Below, piece after piece: positions 8,128 to 16,195 of a stretch of DNA of 64,000 nt. The notes under the pieces are model-generated. The model made no database searches and had not been told where the DNA came from. It was given only the letters and a program-made list of their open reading frames with translations. The stretch is from contig NZ_QOHJ01000001.1 in the NCBI RefSeq assembly GCF_003319185.1, forward strand, positions 310,001 to 374,000. Direction: 5' to 3'. Every line of letters begins with the position of its first letter. Positions within the stretch are counted from its first letter, which is position 1. This stretch comes from Blastococcus sp. TF02A-30 (GTDB lineage: Bacteria > Actinomycetota > Actinomycetes > Mycobacteriales > Geodermatophilaceae). Position numbers and translations under genes: made by a program.

Positions 8128-9915
8128 TCAGCCGCGGGCGCGCAGCAGGTCGTTGTCGACGACGGCGGCCAGCCCGAGGGTCTTGTAGCCGACCTCGTCG
8201 AACAGCACGGTGATCCGGTCGTCCTCGACGCGCATGACGACGCCGGGGCCCCACTCGCTGTGCTCGACCGGCGTCTCGACCGGGAACGGGGTGTCGTGGT
8301 CGTCGGCGCCCGGGTGCTCCTGGGCGGTGCCGGCGTCGCAGTTGTCGCAGTTGCCGCAGGGCTCGTCGAGCTGCTCGCCGAAGTAGCCGAGCAGGAACTG
8401 GCGGCGGCACTCGGTGGTCTCGGCGTAGCCGCGCATCATCTCGACGCGGCTCTGGTCGACCCGCTCGTGGTGCTCGGCGAGCTCGCGGGCGGCCGCGGCG
8501 GCGTCGCCCGGGCTGGGGGCGCCGTCGGCGGGGTGCGCGGCGCCGTCCTCGTCCAGGACGACGGCGGAGACCTGCTCGAGCAGGTTGAGGTCGCGGGCCA
8601 GCGGGGTGGCGGCCCGGCCGGTCTCCTCGCGGAGGGTCTTGACGTCGACGCCGTCCTCGAGGCCGGCGGCGGGGGCGGCGGCCACCAGCCCGGCGACCTG
8701 CTGCAGCTCCTCCTCGGCGGGGGCGCCGGCGGCGAAGAAGCGGCGCAGGCCGAGGTCCTCCTGCCGGTAGACGAGCAGGGCGAGGGCCGGGTCGCCGTCG
8801 CGACCGGCCCGGCCGATCTCCTGGTAGTAGCTGTCGATCGAGTCCGCCGGCTCGGCGTGGACGACGAAGCGGGTGCCGGGCTTGTCGATGCCCATGCCGA
8901 ACGCGGTGGTCGCGACGACGACGTCCAGCTCGTCGTCCATCCACGCCCGTTGGGTGTCCTCGCGGTCGCCCTTGTTCAGGCCTGCGTGGTAGTGCCGCGC
9001 GCGCAGCCCGCGGTCGGCCAGGTCGGCGGCGATCTGCTCGGTGCCCTTGCGGGTGGCGCTGTAGACGATGCCCGGGCCGCGGCCCTCCCCGATCTCGGCG
9101 AGCACCCGGTCGAGGACGGCGCGGTCCTTGCCGTGGGCGTCGGCGTGCTGCTCGACCTCCAGCCGGATCTCGGGCCGGTCGAACCCGGCGACCACGATCT
9201 CCGGCTCGCGCATGCCCAGCCGCTCGACGATCTCGGCCCGCACCGGCGGGGCGGCGGTGGCGGTGAGCGCGAGGACGGTCGGGTGGCCGAGCTGCTCGAC
9301 GACGGGGCCGAGTCTCAGGTAGTCGGGGCGGAAGTCGTGACCCCAGGCGCTCACGCAGTGCGCCTCGTCGACGACGAAGAGGGCGGGGTGCGCGGCCTCG
9401 AGCGCGTCGACCACCTCCGGCTTGGCCAGCTGCTCGGGGGCGAGGAAGACGAAGCGGACCGTTCCGTCACCGACCTGCTCGAGCACCTCGCGGTGGTCGC
9501 CGGCCGAGAGCGTGGAGTTGAGCTGGGCCGCGCGGCCGGCGCGGTCCTCGAGCTCGGTGAGCCGGTCCACCTGGTCGCGCTGCAGGGCGATCAGCGGCGA
9601 GACGACCACGACCGGGCCGTCGAGGAGCTGACCGGCGACCTGGTAGATCGCCGTCTTGCCGGCGCCCGAGGGCAGGACGGCGAGGGTGTCGTGCCCGCCG
9701 ACGACCGCCTGCATCGCTAGTTCCTGGCCCGGCCGGAAGCTCTCGTAGCCGAGGACGTCGCGGGCGAACTCGCGGATGCGGCGGGTGCGGACCGAGGCGG
9801 TGGCCCCCGCGGGGTTCTCCTCCGCGGGCTTCTCCTCCGCGGGGTCGACGTCGGACGGGGCGGAGGGCGAGGTGCGCGGCACCGGCTCCGTGTCCCCGGT
9901 GCCGCGCCGCGGCAA
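8128..9915 (-). CDS. recQ: RecQ-family ATP-dependent DNA helicase with a PcrA/UvrD-like C-terminal domain
   Basis: A 595-residue SF2 helicase. Visible motifs are FRPGQELAMQAV, Walker A LPSGAGKTAIYQ near 80, VVSPLIALQRDQV, the DEAH box in FVVDEAHCVSAWGHDFRPDY, TATAAPPVR, TAFGMGIDKPGTRFVVH and QEIGRAGRDGDPA. The zinc-binding Cys cluster (CRRQFLLGYFGE..CGNCDNC) follows near 515-540. No HRDC domain is present. Instead the last 55 residues (VEHSEWGPGVVMRVEDDRI then VLFDEVGYKTLGL) resemble the Tudor-like tail of PcrA/UvrD. The start is TTG at 9915; an internal start nearer RTRRIREFARD is possible. Confidence 0.9.
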   Translation of the reverse strand: MPRRGTGDTEPVPRTSPSAPSDVDPAEEKPAEENPAGATASVRTRRIREFARDVLGYESFRPGQELAMQAVVGGHDTLAVLPSGAGKTAIYQVAGQLLDGPVVVVSPLIALQRDQVDRLTELEDRAGRAAQLNSTLSAGDHREVLEQVGDGTVRFVFLAPEQLAKPEVVDALEAAHPALFVVDEAHCVSAWGHDFRPDYLRLGPVVEQLGHPTVLALTATAAPPVRAEIVERLGMREPEIVVAGFDRPEIRLEVEQHADAHGKDRAVLDRVLAEIGEGRGPGIVYSATRKGTEQIAADLADRGLRARHYHAGLNKGDREDTQRAWMDDELDVVVATTAFGMGIDKPGTRFVVHAEPADSIDSYYQEIGRAGRDGDPALALLVYRQEDLGLRRFFAAGAPAEEELQQVAGLVAAAPAAGLEDGVDVKTLREETGRAATPLARDLNLLEQVSAVVLDEDGAAHPADGAPSPGDAAAAARELAEHHERVDQSRVEMMRGYAETTECRRQFLLGYFGEQLDEPCGNCDNCDAGTAQEHPGADDHDTPFPVETPVEHSEWGPGVVMRVEDDRITVLFDEVGYKTLGLAAVVDNDLLRARG

Positions 9916-9931
9916 ACGGTGCCCGTGCTCA

Positions 9932-9955
9932 CCCGCGTTCCTGCGGGAACGCGGG
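9932..9955. repeat. 24-bp near-palindrome with GTTCCTGCGGGAAC core
   Basis: A 24-bp inverted repeat with one mismatched pair, centred on GTTCCTGCGGGAAC and extended by CCCGC/GCGGG flanks. It lies between the start of the RecQ gene and the end of the DUF222-HNH gene, both on the reverse strand. It is one of four related palindromes between 9.9 and 15.4 kb. Confidence 0.7.
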
Positions 9956-9984
9956 TTCGGGTCGGTCGCGCGGAGAGGTGCGGC

Positions 9985-11742
9985 TCACGGCGTTCCCGCG
10001 GGAACGCCGGTGCGGGTGCGGACCTCCTGCTCCGCGGCGAGCCGGCGGACGAGGTCGCGGTTGGTCATGAGGACACCGATCGCGTAGGCCATGTCCAGCC
10101 GCTCGTGGGGCACGTTGCCGGGGACGTGCAGCGCGGGTGCTCCGTCGGGGAAGAGCGCCCGGTCGATCCGCCTGCTCTCCCGTTCCGCTGCCCGCGACGT
10201 GGCGGTCGAGGCGGTCGGTGCACGCCGCGGCCCGGGCCGCCGGCGCGGTCGGAGCTCGGATCGCCGTTCGGTGGGCCTCGACCGCGGGTGGCGCGAGGGC
10301 GTCCTCCGTGCCGGACCGGCCGGCAGCGGGCGTCGGGTGAGGAGGTGGGCACCTGGACCGGTGGCGGGTTCCGTCGCGCTGGGGATCTCGCCGGCCGCGG
10401 GAGCGCCGCCGGGGCGCCGGCCCGCGGTCGTGTCGACCGGGTGGACGCCGGCGAAGGGGTCGTCGCCGCCGGCCGGGTCGGGTGCGGGTCCGTCCAGACC
10501 GGTGGTGAACGCGGCGTCGGCGCCGCCCCAGACCCGGCGCCCGTCCGGACCGGTGACCACGAGGGTGCCGTTCCGGCGGCTGATCACCAGGTCGTGGTCG
10601 TGCACGAGGCCGTGGTCGACGTCGCAGAGCAGCACCATGCCCTCGATGTCGGTGCGCCCGCCGAAGATCCAGTGCCGGGTGTGGTGGGCGTGCAGCCGCT
10701 CGATGCGGGTTTCCGGGCAGCCCGGCCGCACGCAGCCGCCGTCCCGGCGCAGCAGCGCCTGCCTCTGCGCCTTGCTGGCCAGCCGGCGACGCCGGCCCAG
10801 GGCCAGCGGCTCGCGGCCGCGCTCGATCATCGCGACGACGGTGGCCTCGCACAGCAGCCGCCGGGCCTGGGCGGCGGTGAGCGCCGGCCCGCCGTCGACG
10901 TAGGCGCGCCCGGCCGCGGTGTCGGCGGCCAGCACGTCGGCGTCGACGTGCACGACGACCTCGCGACGGGGTGGGTCGCCGGCCCGCCGGTCGGTGTCGG
11001 GGCGGGTGACCAGGTCGGCGAACGCGGCGATGCGGCGGGCGGTGGTGCGTTCCCGCACCAGCGGGGCGGTGGTGTCGTCCAGGCACCGCTGCTCGACCTC
11101 CGGGTCGACGCTGCCGCCCGCGGCGCGGATCCGCTCGTGCGCGGCGGCGGCCAGCTCGGCCTGGGCGCGTTCACGGCGGGCGTCTCGCTCGACCCGGGAC
11201 TCGATCGCGGTCATCACCTCCGCGCCCCGGTCGGCCGGCATGCGGACCTTGATGGTGAGCGTGCCGTCGTCGTCGAACCAGTGCTCGAAGGACTGCTCGC
11301 GCTGCCCGCGCCGGGTGTGGTCGGCGGCGTCGTCGACCCGGCGCCAGGACCGGCAGAACCGCTCCGTCTGCGACGCCGTCGCGGTGAGCGCGAACTCCAG
11401 CAGCGGCTGCTCACAGGACGGATCGGCGATCCGGGTCAGCGCCCGCACCTTGGAGAACGAGAGCCGGCCGGCGGCGAAGGCGGCCTCGATCCGCGGCAGG
11501 CCGGCCAGGGCCCGGGCCACGCGCACGTGCTCCCGGGCCGCGCCCGGCCCCATGCCGCACTGCCAGGCCAGCCAGTGCGCGCAGGACGTGATGCCCGCCC
11601 CGGCCCAGCCCTCCAGCTCGTCGAAGTCCCGCACCAGCCGCAACCAGGCAGCGGTGGCCGCCGCCATCCGCACCGCCCCGGTGGTGATCGCCAGCGCCAG
11701 CTCCGCCAGCGGCACCCGGCCGCCGTCCGCATTCGCACCCAT
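9985..11742 (-). CDS. DUF222 / HNH endonuclease domain protein
   Basis: A 585-residue DUF222 protein of the type found in many copies in actinobacterial genomes (related to the mycobacterial 13E12 repeat family). The N-terminal DUF222 region includes GITSCAHWLAWQCGMGPGAAREHVRVARALAGLP and a FSKVRALTRI segment. The HNH domain near 335-380 has CVRPGCPETRIERLHAHHTRHW and LLCDVDH. The last 180 residues are Pro/Arg-rich and low in complexity. Biological role is not established. No terminal repeats or target duplication mark it as mobile. Its 3' end contains one of the GTTCCCGCGGGAAC palindromes, coding VPAGT. Confidence 0.9.
   Translation of the reverse strand: MGANADGGRVPLAELALAITTGAVRMAAATAAWLRLVRDFDELEGWAGAGITSCAHWLAWQCGMGPGAAREHVRVARALAGLPRIEAAFAAGRLSFSKVRALTRIADPSCEQPLLEFALTATASQTERFCRSWRRVDDAADHTRRGQREQSFEHWFDDDGTLTIKVRMPADRGAEVMTAIESRVERDARRERAQAELAAAAHERIRAAGGSVDPEVEQRCLDDTTAPLVRERTTARRIAAFADLVTRPDTDRRAGDPPRREVVVHVDADVLAADTAAGRAYVDGGPALTAAQARRLLCEATVVAMIERGREPLALGRRRRLASKAQRQALLRRDGGCVRPGCPETRIERLHAHHTRHWIFGGRTDIEGMVLLCDVDHGLVHDHDLVISRRNGTLVVTGPDGRRVWGGADAAFTTGLDGPAPDPAGGDDPFAGVHPVDTTAGRRPGGAPAAGEIPSATEPATGPGAHLLTRRPLPAGPARRTPSRHPRSRPTERRSELRPRRRPGPRRAPTASTATSRAAERESRRIDRALFPDGAPALHVPGNVPHERLDMAYAIGVLMTNRDLVRRLAAEQEVRTRTGVPAGTP
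9988..10009. repeat. 22-bp perfect palindrome with GTTCCCGCGGGAAC core
   Basis: Perfect 22-bp inverted repeat formed by the 14-bp core GTTCCCGCGGGAAC plus complementary CGGC/GCCG flanks. It overlaps the last codons of the DUF222-HNH gene, reading through as Val-Pro-Ala-Gly-Thr. The position right at a gene end would also fit a terminator hairpin. Confidence 0.75.
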
Positions 11743-11814
11743 GTTCGAACAGTAGGAGCGGGCTCCGACAGTTTCCGCAGGTCAGCGCGCTGAAGCTGGG
11801 CGGGGCCATCGCGG

Positions 11815-11838
11815 CGCACGTTCCCGCGGGAACGTGCG
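11815..11838. repeat. 24-bp perfect palindrome with GTTCCCGCGGGAAC core
   Basis: Perfect 24-bp inverted repeat: the same 14-bp core with CGCAC/GTGCG flanks. It lies 5 bases beyond the stop of the DUF2786 gene and upstream of the DUF222-HNH start. It may serve as a terminator for the DUF2786 gene, or as a binding site. Confidence 0.75.
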
Positions 11839-11843
11839 GGCGC

Positions 11844-13055
11844 TCAGGTCAGCGGGGAGCGGCGGGTCCCGACATCGGCGCGTTCGGCCGCCGACCGCCC
11901 CGCGTACCAGCCGCCGGCGTCGACCGACGACCGGCTGCGGCCGGCGCGGACTCTTGGGAAGAGCTCCGCGAGCGCCGCATCGACCGCCTCGCGGCGGTCG
12001 CGCAGCACCGGCAGCAGGTCCACCCCGGTCTCCGCGGCGGCGGCCGCGGTGGCGTCCCGTCGCGCGGTCTGCAGCCGCTCGCCGACGCGCTGCCCGTAGC
12101 CGAGCAGGAAGGCCCGACGGAACGTCCGCGAGCCGGCAGCGCGGGCGTCGCGCCGCTCGGCGGCACCGAGGGCCTGGGCGACCTGCAGCAGCAGCGAGGT
12201 GAACAGCAGCTCGACGGCGTCGAGGTCGGCCCGCCCGCCCACGAGGTTGGCGATCCCGAGCCCCTGGTACCAGACCAGCCGGACGTCGTTGGCCTCGGCG
12301 ACCGCCGCGAGGAGCTGCATCTTGGCCCGGACGTACGGGTCGGCGACGTGCACCCGTCGCGTGTCCACGCCCGCACCGGCGGGGCGGGCGCCGGGGTCGA
12401 GCAGGGCGGCGTCCACCGCGTGCCGGGTCATCAGCTCCTGCGCCTTCGCGGTGAGCGCCTCCGCCTCCTCGGCGAACTCGGTGGATTCGGCCTTGGCCAG
12501 CAGCCCCCGTATCCGGCGCAGGGCGCGCTCCTCGCCCGGCGCTGACGGCGCGGCCGGCTCCGACGGGGCCGGCCCCCACCGCGACGGCGGCGGCACCAGC
12601 ACCTCGATCCGCGCGGCGCCGCGCAGGACGCCGGCGAGCTGCAGCACGATCCGCCACGCCTCCGCCGGCGGACGGCGCTGCGCCCGCTGCCACTCCGGGA
12701 GGACGTCACCGTCGCCGGCGTCGAGCGCACCGAGGTCGCGCAGCTGCTCCACCCAGGCCGCCGGCGCCCGCCGCTCGGCCTCCGTCCGCCGCGCGTGCGC
12801 CCCGATCAGCGCGACCACGAGCGGGACCGACCCGGCGGTGGCGTCCCGCCGGGCCGCGTGCGCGACATCGGCCGGCTGCCAGCCGCGCTCCCAGACCTCG
12901 TCGAGCGCCTCGGTCAGCGCACGAGTGGTCAGCCCGCCCGCGTCGACGTCGGGGACCTGCCGGGCGAGGCGGGCGGCCAGCTCCTGGGCAGCAGCCGCGT
13001 CGAACCGGCGGCGGAGCAGGTCCGTGAGCCAGGCGTCGTCGTCCACGTGCGGCAT
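11844..13055 (-). CDS. DUF2786 domain protein
   Basis: A 403-residue protein with a DUF2786 segment near 178-215 (RRIRGLLAKAESTEFAEEAEALTAKAQELMTRHAVD), the family hallmark. It is followed by a domain with KMQLLAAVAEANDVRLVW and FLLGYGQRVGERLQ, typical of the longer actinobacterial versions. Function is unknown; DUF2786 proteins also occur in phages and plasmids. It is divergent from the molybdenum operon across a 131-base gap and has no obvious link to it. Confidence 0.85.
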   Translation of the reverse strand: MPHVDDDAWLTDLLRRRFDAAAAQELAARLARQVPDVDAGGLTTRALTEALDEVWERGWQPADVAHAARRDATAGSVPLVVALIGAHARRTEAERRAPAAWVEQLRDLGALDAGDGDVLPEWQRAQRRPPAEAWRIVLQLAGVLRGAARIEVLVPPPSRWGPAPSEPAAPSAPGEERALRRIRGLLAKAESTEFAEEAEALTAKAQELMTRHAVDAALLDPGARPAGAGVDTRRVHVADPYVRAKMQLLAAVAEANDVRLVWYQGLGIANLVGGRADLDAVELLFTSLLLQVAQALGAAERRDARAAGSRTFRRAFLLGYGQRVGERLQTARRDATAAAAAETGVDLLPVLRDRREAVDAALAELFPRVRAGRSRSSVDAGGWYAGRSAAERADVGTRRSPLT

Positions 13056-13088
13056 GCTGCCCCGTCCCGCCGACGGCGCGGTCGACGG

Positions 13089-13117
13089 CCTGTGGACGGC
13101 GAGGGTCTGTCCACAGG
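13089..13117. promoter_or_regulatory. Inverted repeat CCTGTGGAC-N11-GTCCACAGG in divergent promoter region
   Basis: Two 9-bp arms, perfectly complementary and 11 bases apart, sit in the gap between the divergent DUF2786 gene and the molybdenum operon. The spacing of arm centres (20 bp, about two helical turns) fits a dimeric regulator site better than a terminator. The regulator is unknown; the HTH-TOBE protein encoded just downstream is a natural candidate. Confidence 0.45.
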
Positions 13118-13186
13118 TCCGCTGTTCCGCGGATGCGGAGGGGCTGCGCCTATGGACATCCGCAGTCGCGGAGCTACAGTGCCGCC

Positions 13187-13579
13187 GTGCCGCACCGCTA
13201 CCGGATCGCCGAGGCCGCCGCCCTGCTGGGGGTGAGCGACGACACCGTCCGCCGGTGGCTGGACGCCGGACGGCTCACCGCGCACCGGGACGGCGGCGGA
13301 CCGGCCACCGTCGACGGGGTCGAGCTCGCCCGGCTGGCCGCGGGCCTGCGCGAGGCACCCGAGCCCGGGACGACGCCGTCGTCGGCCCGCAACCGGCTCA
13401 CCGGCATCGTCACCGGTGTCGTGCGCGACACGGTGATGGCCCAGGTCGAGCTGCAGGCCGGGCCCTTCCGGATCGTCTCGCTCATGTCGCGGGAGGCCGC
13501 CGACGAGCTCGGCCTGGAGGTCGGCGTGCGGGCCGTGGCCACGGTCAAGGCCACGCAGGTCAGCGTGGACGTGCCGTGA
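13187..13579 (+). CDS. HTH and molybdate-binding TOBE domain protein
   Basis: A 130-residue protein with an N-terminal MerR/excisionase-like helix-turn-helix (YRIAEAAALLGVSDDTVRRWLDAGRL) and a C-terminal TOBE/Mop domain (NRLTGIVTGVVRDTVMAQVELQAGPFRIVSLMS then GLEVGVRAVATVKATQVSV). TOBE domains bind molybdate or tungstate. The combination suggests a molybdate-responsive regulator, functionally like ModE but with another DNA-binding domain. It leads the modABC operon, and its stop overlaps the modA GTG by four bases (GTGA). It probably controls this operon, perhaps through the inverted repeat upstream. Confidence 0.85.
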   Translation: MPHRYRIAEAAALLGVSDDTVRRWLDAGRLTAHRDGGGPATVDGVELARLAAGLREAPEPGTTPSSARNRLTGIVTGVVRDTVMAQVELQAGPFRIVSLMSREAADELGLEVGVRAVATVKATQVSVDVP

Positions 13580-14334
13580 GGCGCCGCCTCGCGCTGCTCG
13601 CCGCGACCGGGCTCCTCGCCGGCTGCGGTACCGACGCGTCCGGCGACGACGGGAACGGCCCGAGCGGCACGCTCACCGTCTTCGCCGCGGCCTCGCTCAC
13701 CGACGTCTTCACCGAGCTCGGCGACCAGCTGGAGGACGAGAACGCCGGCCTCGAGGTCCGGTTCAACTTCGCCGGCAGCTCCGCGCTGGCCACCCAGATC
13801 ACCCAGAGCGCACCGGTGGACGTCTTCGCCTCGGCCGACGAGCCGCAGATGCAGGTGGTGGTCGACGCCGGGCTGGCGGACCGGCCGGAGGTCTTCGCCG
13901 CCAACGTCCTCGAGATCGCCGTCCCCCGCGGCAACCCCGGCGGCGTGACCGGGCTGGCCGATCTGGGCCGCGACGAGCTGGCGGTCGCGCTCTGCGCCCC
14001 CGAGGTCCCCTGCGGCAGCGCCGCCGAGCAGGTGCTGGCCTCGGCCGGGATCACGGCTGCCCCGGACACGCTCGACGAGGACGTGCGCGCGGCCCTCACC
14101 AAGGTCGAGCTGGGCGAGGTCGATGCCGCCCTCGTCTACGCCTCCGACGTCGCCACCGCCGGCGGGGAGGTCGAGGGCATCCCGGTGCCGGACGCGGAGG
14201 AGGCGCTCAACGTGTACCCCGTCTGCGTCCTCGCCGACGCCCCCAACCCTGCCGCGGCGCAGGCGTTCGTGGAGCTGCTGCGCTCCGACCGCGGCCGCGA
14301 GGCGCTGGCCGACGCCGGCTTCCGCGAACCGTGA
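13576..14334 (+). CDS. modA: Molybdate ABC transporter substrate-binding lipoprotein ModA
   Basis: A 252-residue extracytoplasmic binding protein that captures molybdate (or tungstate). The signal peptide ends in the lipobox LLAGC (Cys near 17), so it is membrane-anchored. The mature part begins TLTVFAAASLTDVFTELGDQ, the conserved ModA opening whose Ala-Ser contacts the oxyanion. NFAGSSALATQI supplies the second binding loop, and DAALVYASDVATAG lies near 195. It starts on GTG within the stop of the HTH-TOBE gene and overlaps modB by four bases. Confidence 0.95.
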   Translation: MRRRLALLAATGLLAGCGTDASGDDGNGPSGTLTVFAAASLTDVFTELGDQLEDENAGLEVRFNFAGSSALATQITQSAPVDVFASADEPQMQVVVDAGLADRPEVFAANVLEIAVPRGNPGGVTGLADLGRDELAVALCAPEVPCGSAAEQVLASAGITAAPDTLDEDVRAALTKVELGEVDAALVYASDVATAGGEVEGIPVPDAEEALNVYPVCVLADAPNPAAAQAFVELLRSDRGREALADAGFREP

Positions 14335-15134
14335 GCCGGCCGCGCGAGGGCACCGGCGTCCCGCTCCCGCTGGTGGTGCCGGCGGCCCTGGCGGTCGCCT
14401 TCCTGGTCCTGCCGGTGATCGGCCTGCTGGTCCGCACCCCCTGGTCGTCGCTGGGCGAGCAGCTCACCGCTCCGGGCGTGGGGGAGGCGCTGCGGCTCTC
14501 CCTCGTCTCCGCGACGGCGGCCACCGGCGCGTCCCTCTTGCTCGGCGTCCCGCTGGCCTGGGTGCTCGCCCGCTCGCGCATCCGCGGCCGCAGCGTGCTC
14601 CGGGCCCTGGTGACCGTGCCGCTGGTGCTGCCGCCCGTGGTCGGCGGCGTCGCGCTGTTCCTGGTGCTCGGCCGGCAGGGGATCGTCGGCAGCTGGCTCG
14701 ACGACGCCTTCGGGATCACCATCCCCTTCACCACGACCGCCGTCGTGATCGCCGAGACGTTCGTCGCGATGCCCTTCCTCGTCATCAGCGTCGAGGGCGC
14801 GCTGCGCGCGGCCGATGCCCGCTTCGAGGACGTCGCGGCCACCCTCGGTGCCGACCGGTGGACGACGTTCCGCACGGTCACGCTGCCGCTGGTCGCGCCC
14901 GGGATCGCCGCGGGCGCGGTGCTCTGCTGGGCTCGCGCGCTCGGCGAGTTCGGCGCCACCATCACCTTCGCCGGCAACTTCCCGGGCACCACGCAGACGA
15001 TGCCGCTGGCCGTCTACCTCGCCCTGCAGCGCGACCCGGAGGCCGCGGTCGTGCTCTCGCTGGTGCTGCTCGGCGTCTCCCTGGCCACGCTCCTGCTGCT
15101 GCGCGACCGCTGGCTGCGCGGGGCGGCGTCGTGA
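14331..15134 (+). CDS. modB: Molybdate ABC transporter permease ModB
   Basis: A 267-residue integral membrane permease that forms the molybdate channel with ModA and ModC. Hydrophobic helices are evident at VVPAALAVAFLVLPVIGLL, LVTVPLVLPPVVGGVALFLVL, TTAVVIAETFVAMPFLVIS and VVLSLVLLGVSLATLLLL. The coupling-helix EAA-type loop is present as AATLGADRWTTFRTVTLPLVAPGI near 165-190. Length is normal. GTGA overlaps join it to modA upstream and modC downstream. Confidence 0.95.
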   Translation: MSRPREGTGVPLPLVVPAALAVAFLVLPVIGLLVRTPWSSLGEQLTAPGVGEALRLSLVSATAATGASLLLGVPLAWVLARSRIRGRSVLRALVTVPLVLPPVVGGVALFLVLGRQGIVGSWLDDAFGITIPFTTTAVVIAETFVAMPFLVISVEGALRAADARFEDVAATLGADRWTTFRTVTLPLVAPGIAAGAVLCWARALGEFGATITFAGNFPGTTQTMPLAVYLALQRDPEAAVVLSLVLLGVSLATLLLLRDRWLRGAAS

Positions 15135-16183
15135 GCCTCTCCGCCCGGGTGCGCGTCCAGCGCGGGATGTTGCACGTGGAACTCGACCTGGAGGTCGCCG
15201 ACGGCGAGGTGCTCGCCGTCCTCGGCCCCAACGGGGCCGGCAAGTCGACGCTGCTCCGGGTGCTCGCCGGGCTGCTGCCCCCGGACGACGGGCGCGTGAC
15301 CGTCGACGGGAACCCCTGGGACGACGTTCCCGCGGGAACGCGTCTGCCCCCGCACCGCCGCGCACTGGGCATGGTCTTCCAGGACGCGCTGCTCTTCCCG
15401 CACCTCAGCGTGACGGACAACGTCGGCTACGGGCTGCGCACCCGCGGCGTGCCCAGGGCGGGACGCCGGGCCGCCGCCGCGGCCTGGCTCGACCGCGTCG
15501 GCCTCGGCGACCTGGGCGACCGACGGCCGGCGCAGCTCTCCGGCGGTCAGGCGCAGCGGGCGGCGCTGGCCAGGGCGCTGGTCGGGGATCCGGCCCTGCT
15601 CCTGCTCGACGAGCCGCTGTCCGCGCTGGACGCCCGCACCCGGCTGACCGTGCGCGCCGAGCTGCGCCGCCACCTCGCCGCGTTCCGGGGCAGCACGGTG
15701 CTCGTCACCCACGATCCGGTCGACGCGATGGCGCTCGCGGACCGGGTCGTCGTCGTCGAAGGCGGCCGGGTCGTGCAGGAGGGCGCGCCCGCGGAGGTCG
15801 CCCGCCACCCGCGCACCGACTACGTCGCGCGGCTGGTCGGCCTCTCGCTGCTGCCGGGCACGGGCGAGGGGACGACGGTCCGGCTGGACGACGGCGGGGT
15901 CGTCGCGGTCGCCGAGGAGGTGCGCGGACCGGTCTTCGCCGCCGTCCGCCCCGAGTCCGTCGCGCTGTACCGCAGCCGCCCGGACGGCAGCCCCCGCAAC
16001 GTCTGGCGGCTGCGGCTCACCGGGGCGACCCCGCACGGTGCGACGGTCCGCTGCGACCTGGGCGGCGAGGTGCCCCTGGTCGGCGACGTCACCGCGACCG
16101 CCTTCGCGGAGCTGGGCCTGGTCCCCGGCGACGAGGTGTGGGCCGCGGTCAAGGCCTCCGAGGTGTCCGTCTACGAGCGCTGA
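15131..16183 (+). CDS. modC: Molybdate ABC transporter ATPase ModC
   Basis: A 350-residue ATPase that powers molybdate import. Walker A GPNGAGKST is at 32-40. The Q-loop FQDALLFPHLSV, signature LSGGQAQRAALARAL, Walker B LLLLDEPLSALD and the H-loop VTHDPVDA follow in order. The C-terminal 100 residues form a TOBE/Mop molybdate-binding domain ending in WAAVKASEVSVYER. One GTTCCCGCGGGAAC palindrome lies within the gene near codon 67, coding VPAGT. It ends 12 bases before the MocA-like gene, consistent with one transcript. Confidence 0.95.
   Translation: MSLSARVRVQRGMLHVELDLEVADGEVLAVLGPNGAGKSTLLRVLAGLLPPDDGRVTVDGNPWDDVPAGTRLPPHRRALGMVFQDALLFPHLSVTDNVGYGLRTRGVPRAGRRAAAAAWLDRVGLGDLGDRRPAQLSGGQAQRAALARALVGDPALLLLDEPLSALDARTRLTVRAELRRHLAAFRGSTVLVTHDPVDAMALADRVVVVEGGRVVQEGAPAEVARHPRTDYVARLVGLSLLPGTGEGTTVRLDDGGVVAVAEEVRGPVFAAVRPESVALYRSRPDGSPRNVWRLRLTGATPHGATVRCDLGGEVPLVGDVTATAFAELGLVPGDEVWAAVKASEVSVYER
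15325..15340. repeat. 16-bp palindrome with GTTCCCGCGGGAAC core inside modC
   Basis: Perfect 16-bp palindrome, CG-flanked, in frame inside modC where it codes Val-Pro-Ala-Gly-Thr. It is identical in its 14-bp core to the copies at 9992 and 11820. A coding copy shows the motif is tolerated within genes and is not only a terminator. Confidence 0.7.
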
Positions 16184-16195
16184 GAGGGTGGGGGC

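Noticed and set aside
9985-11742. DUF222-HNH gene as an active mobile element
   Set aside because: No terminal inverted repeats, target duplication or intron-like boundaries; the palindrome at its end also occurs away from it.
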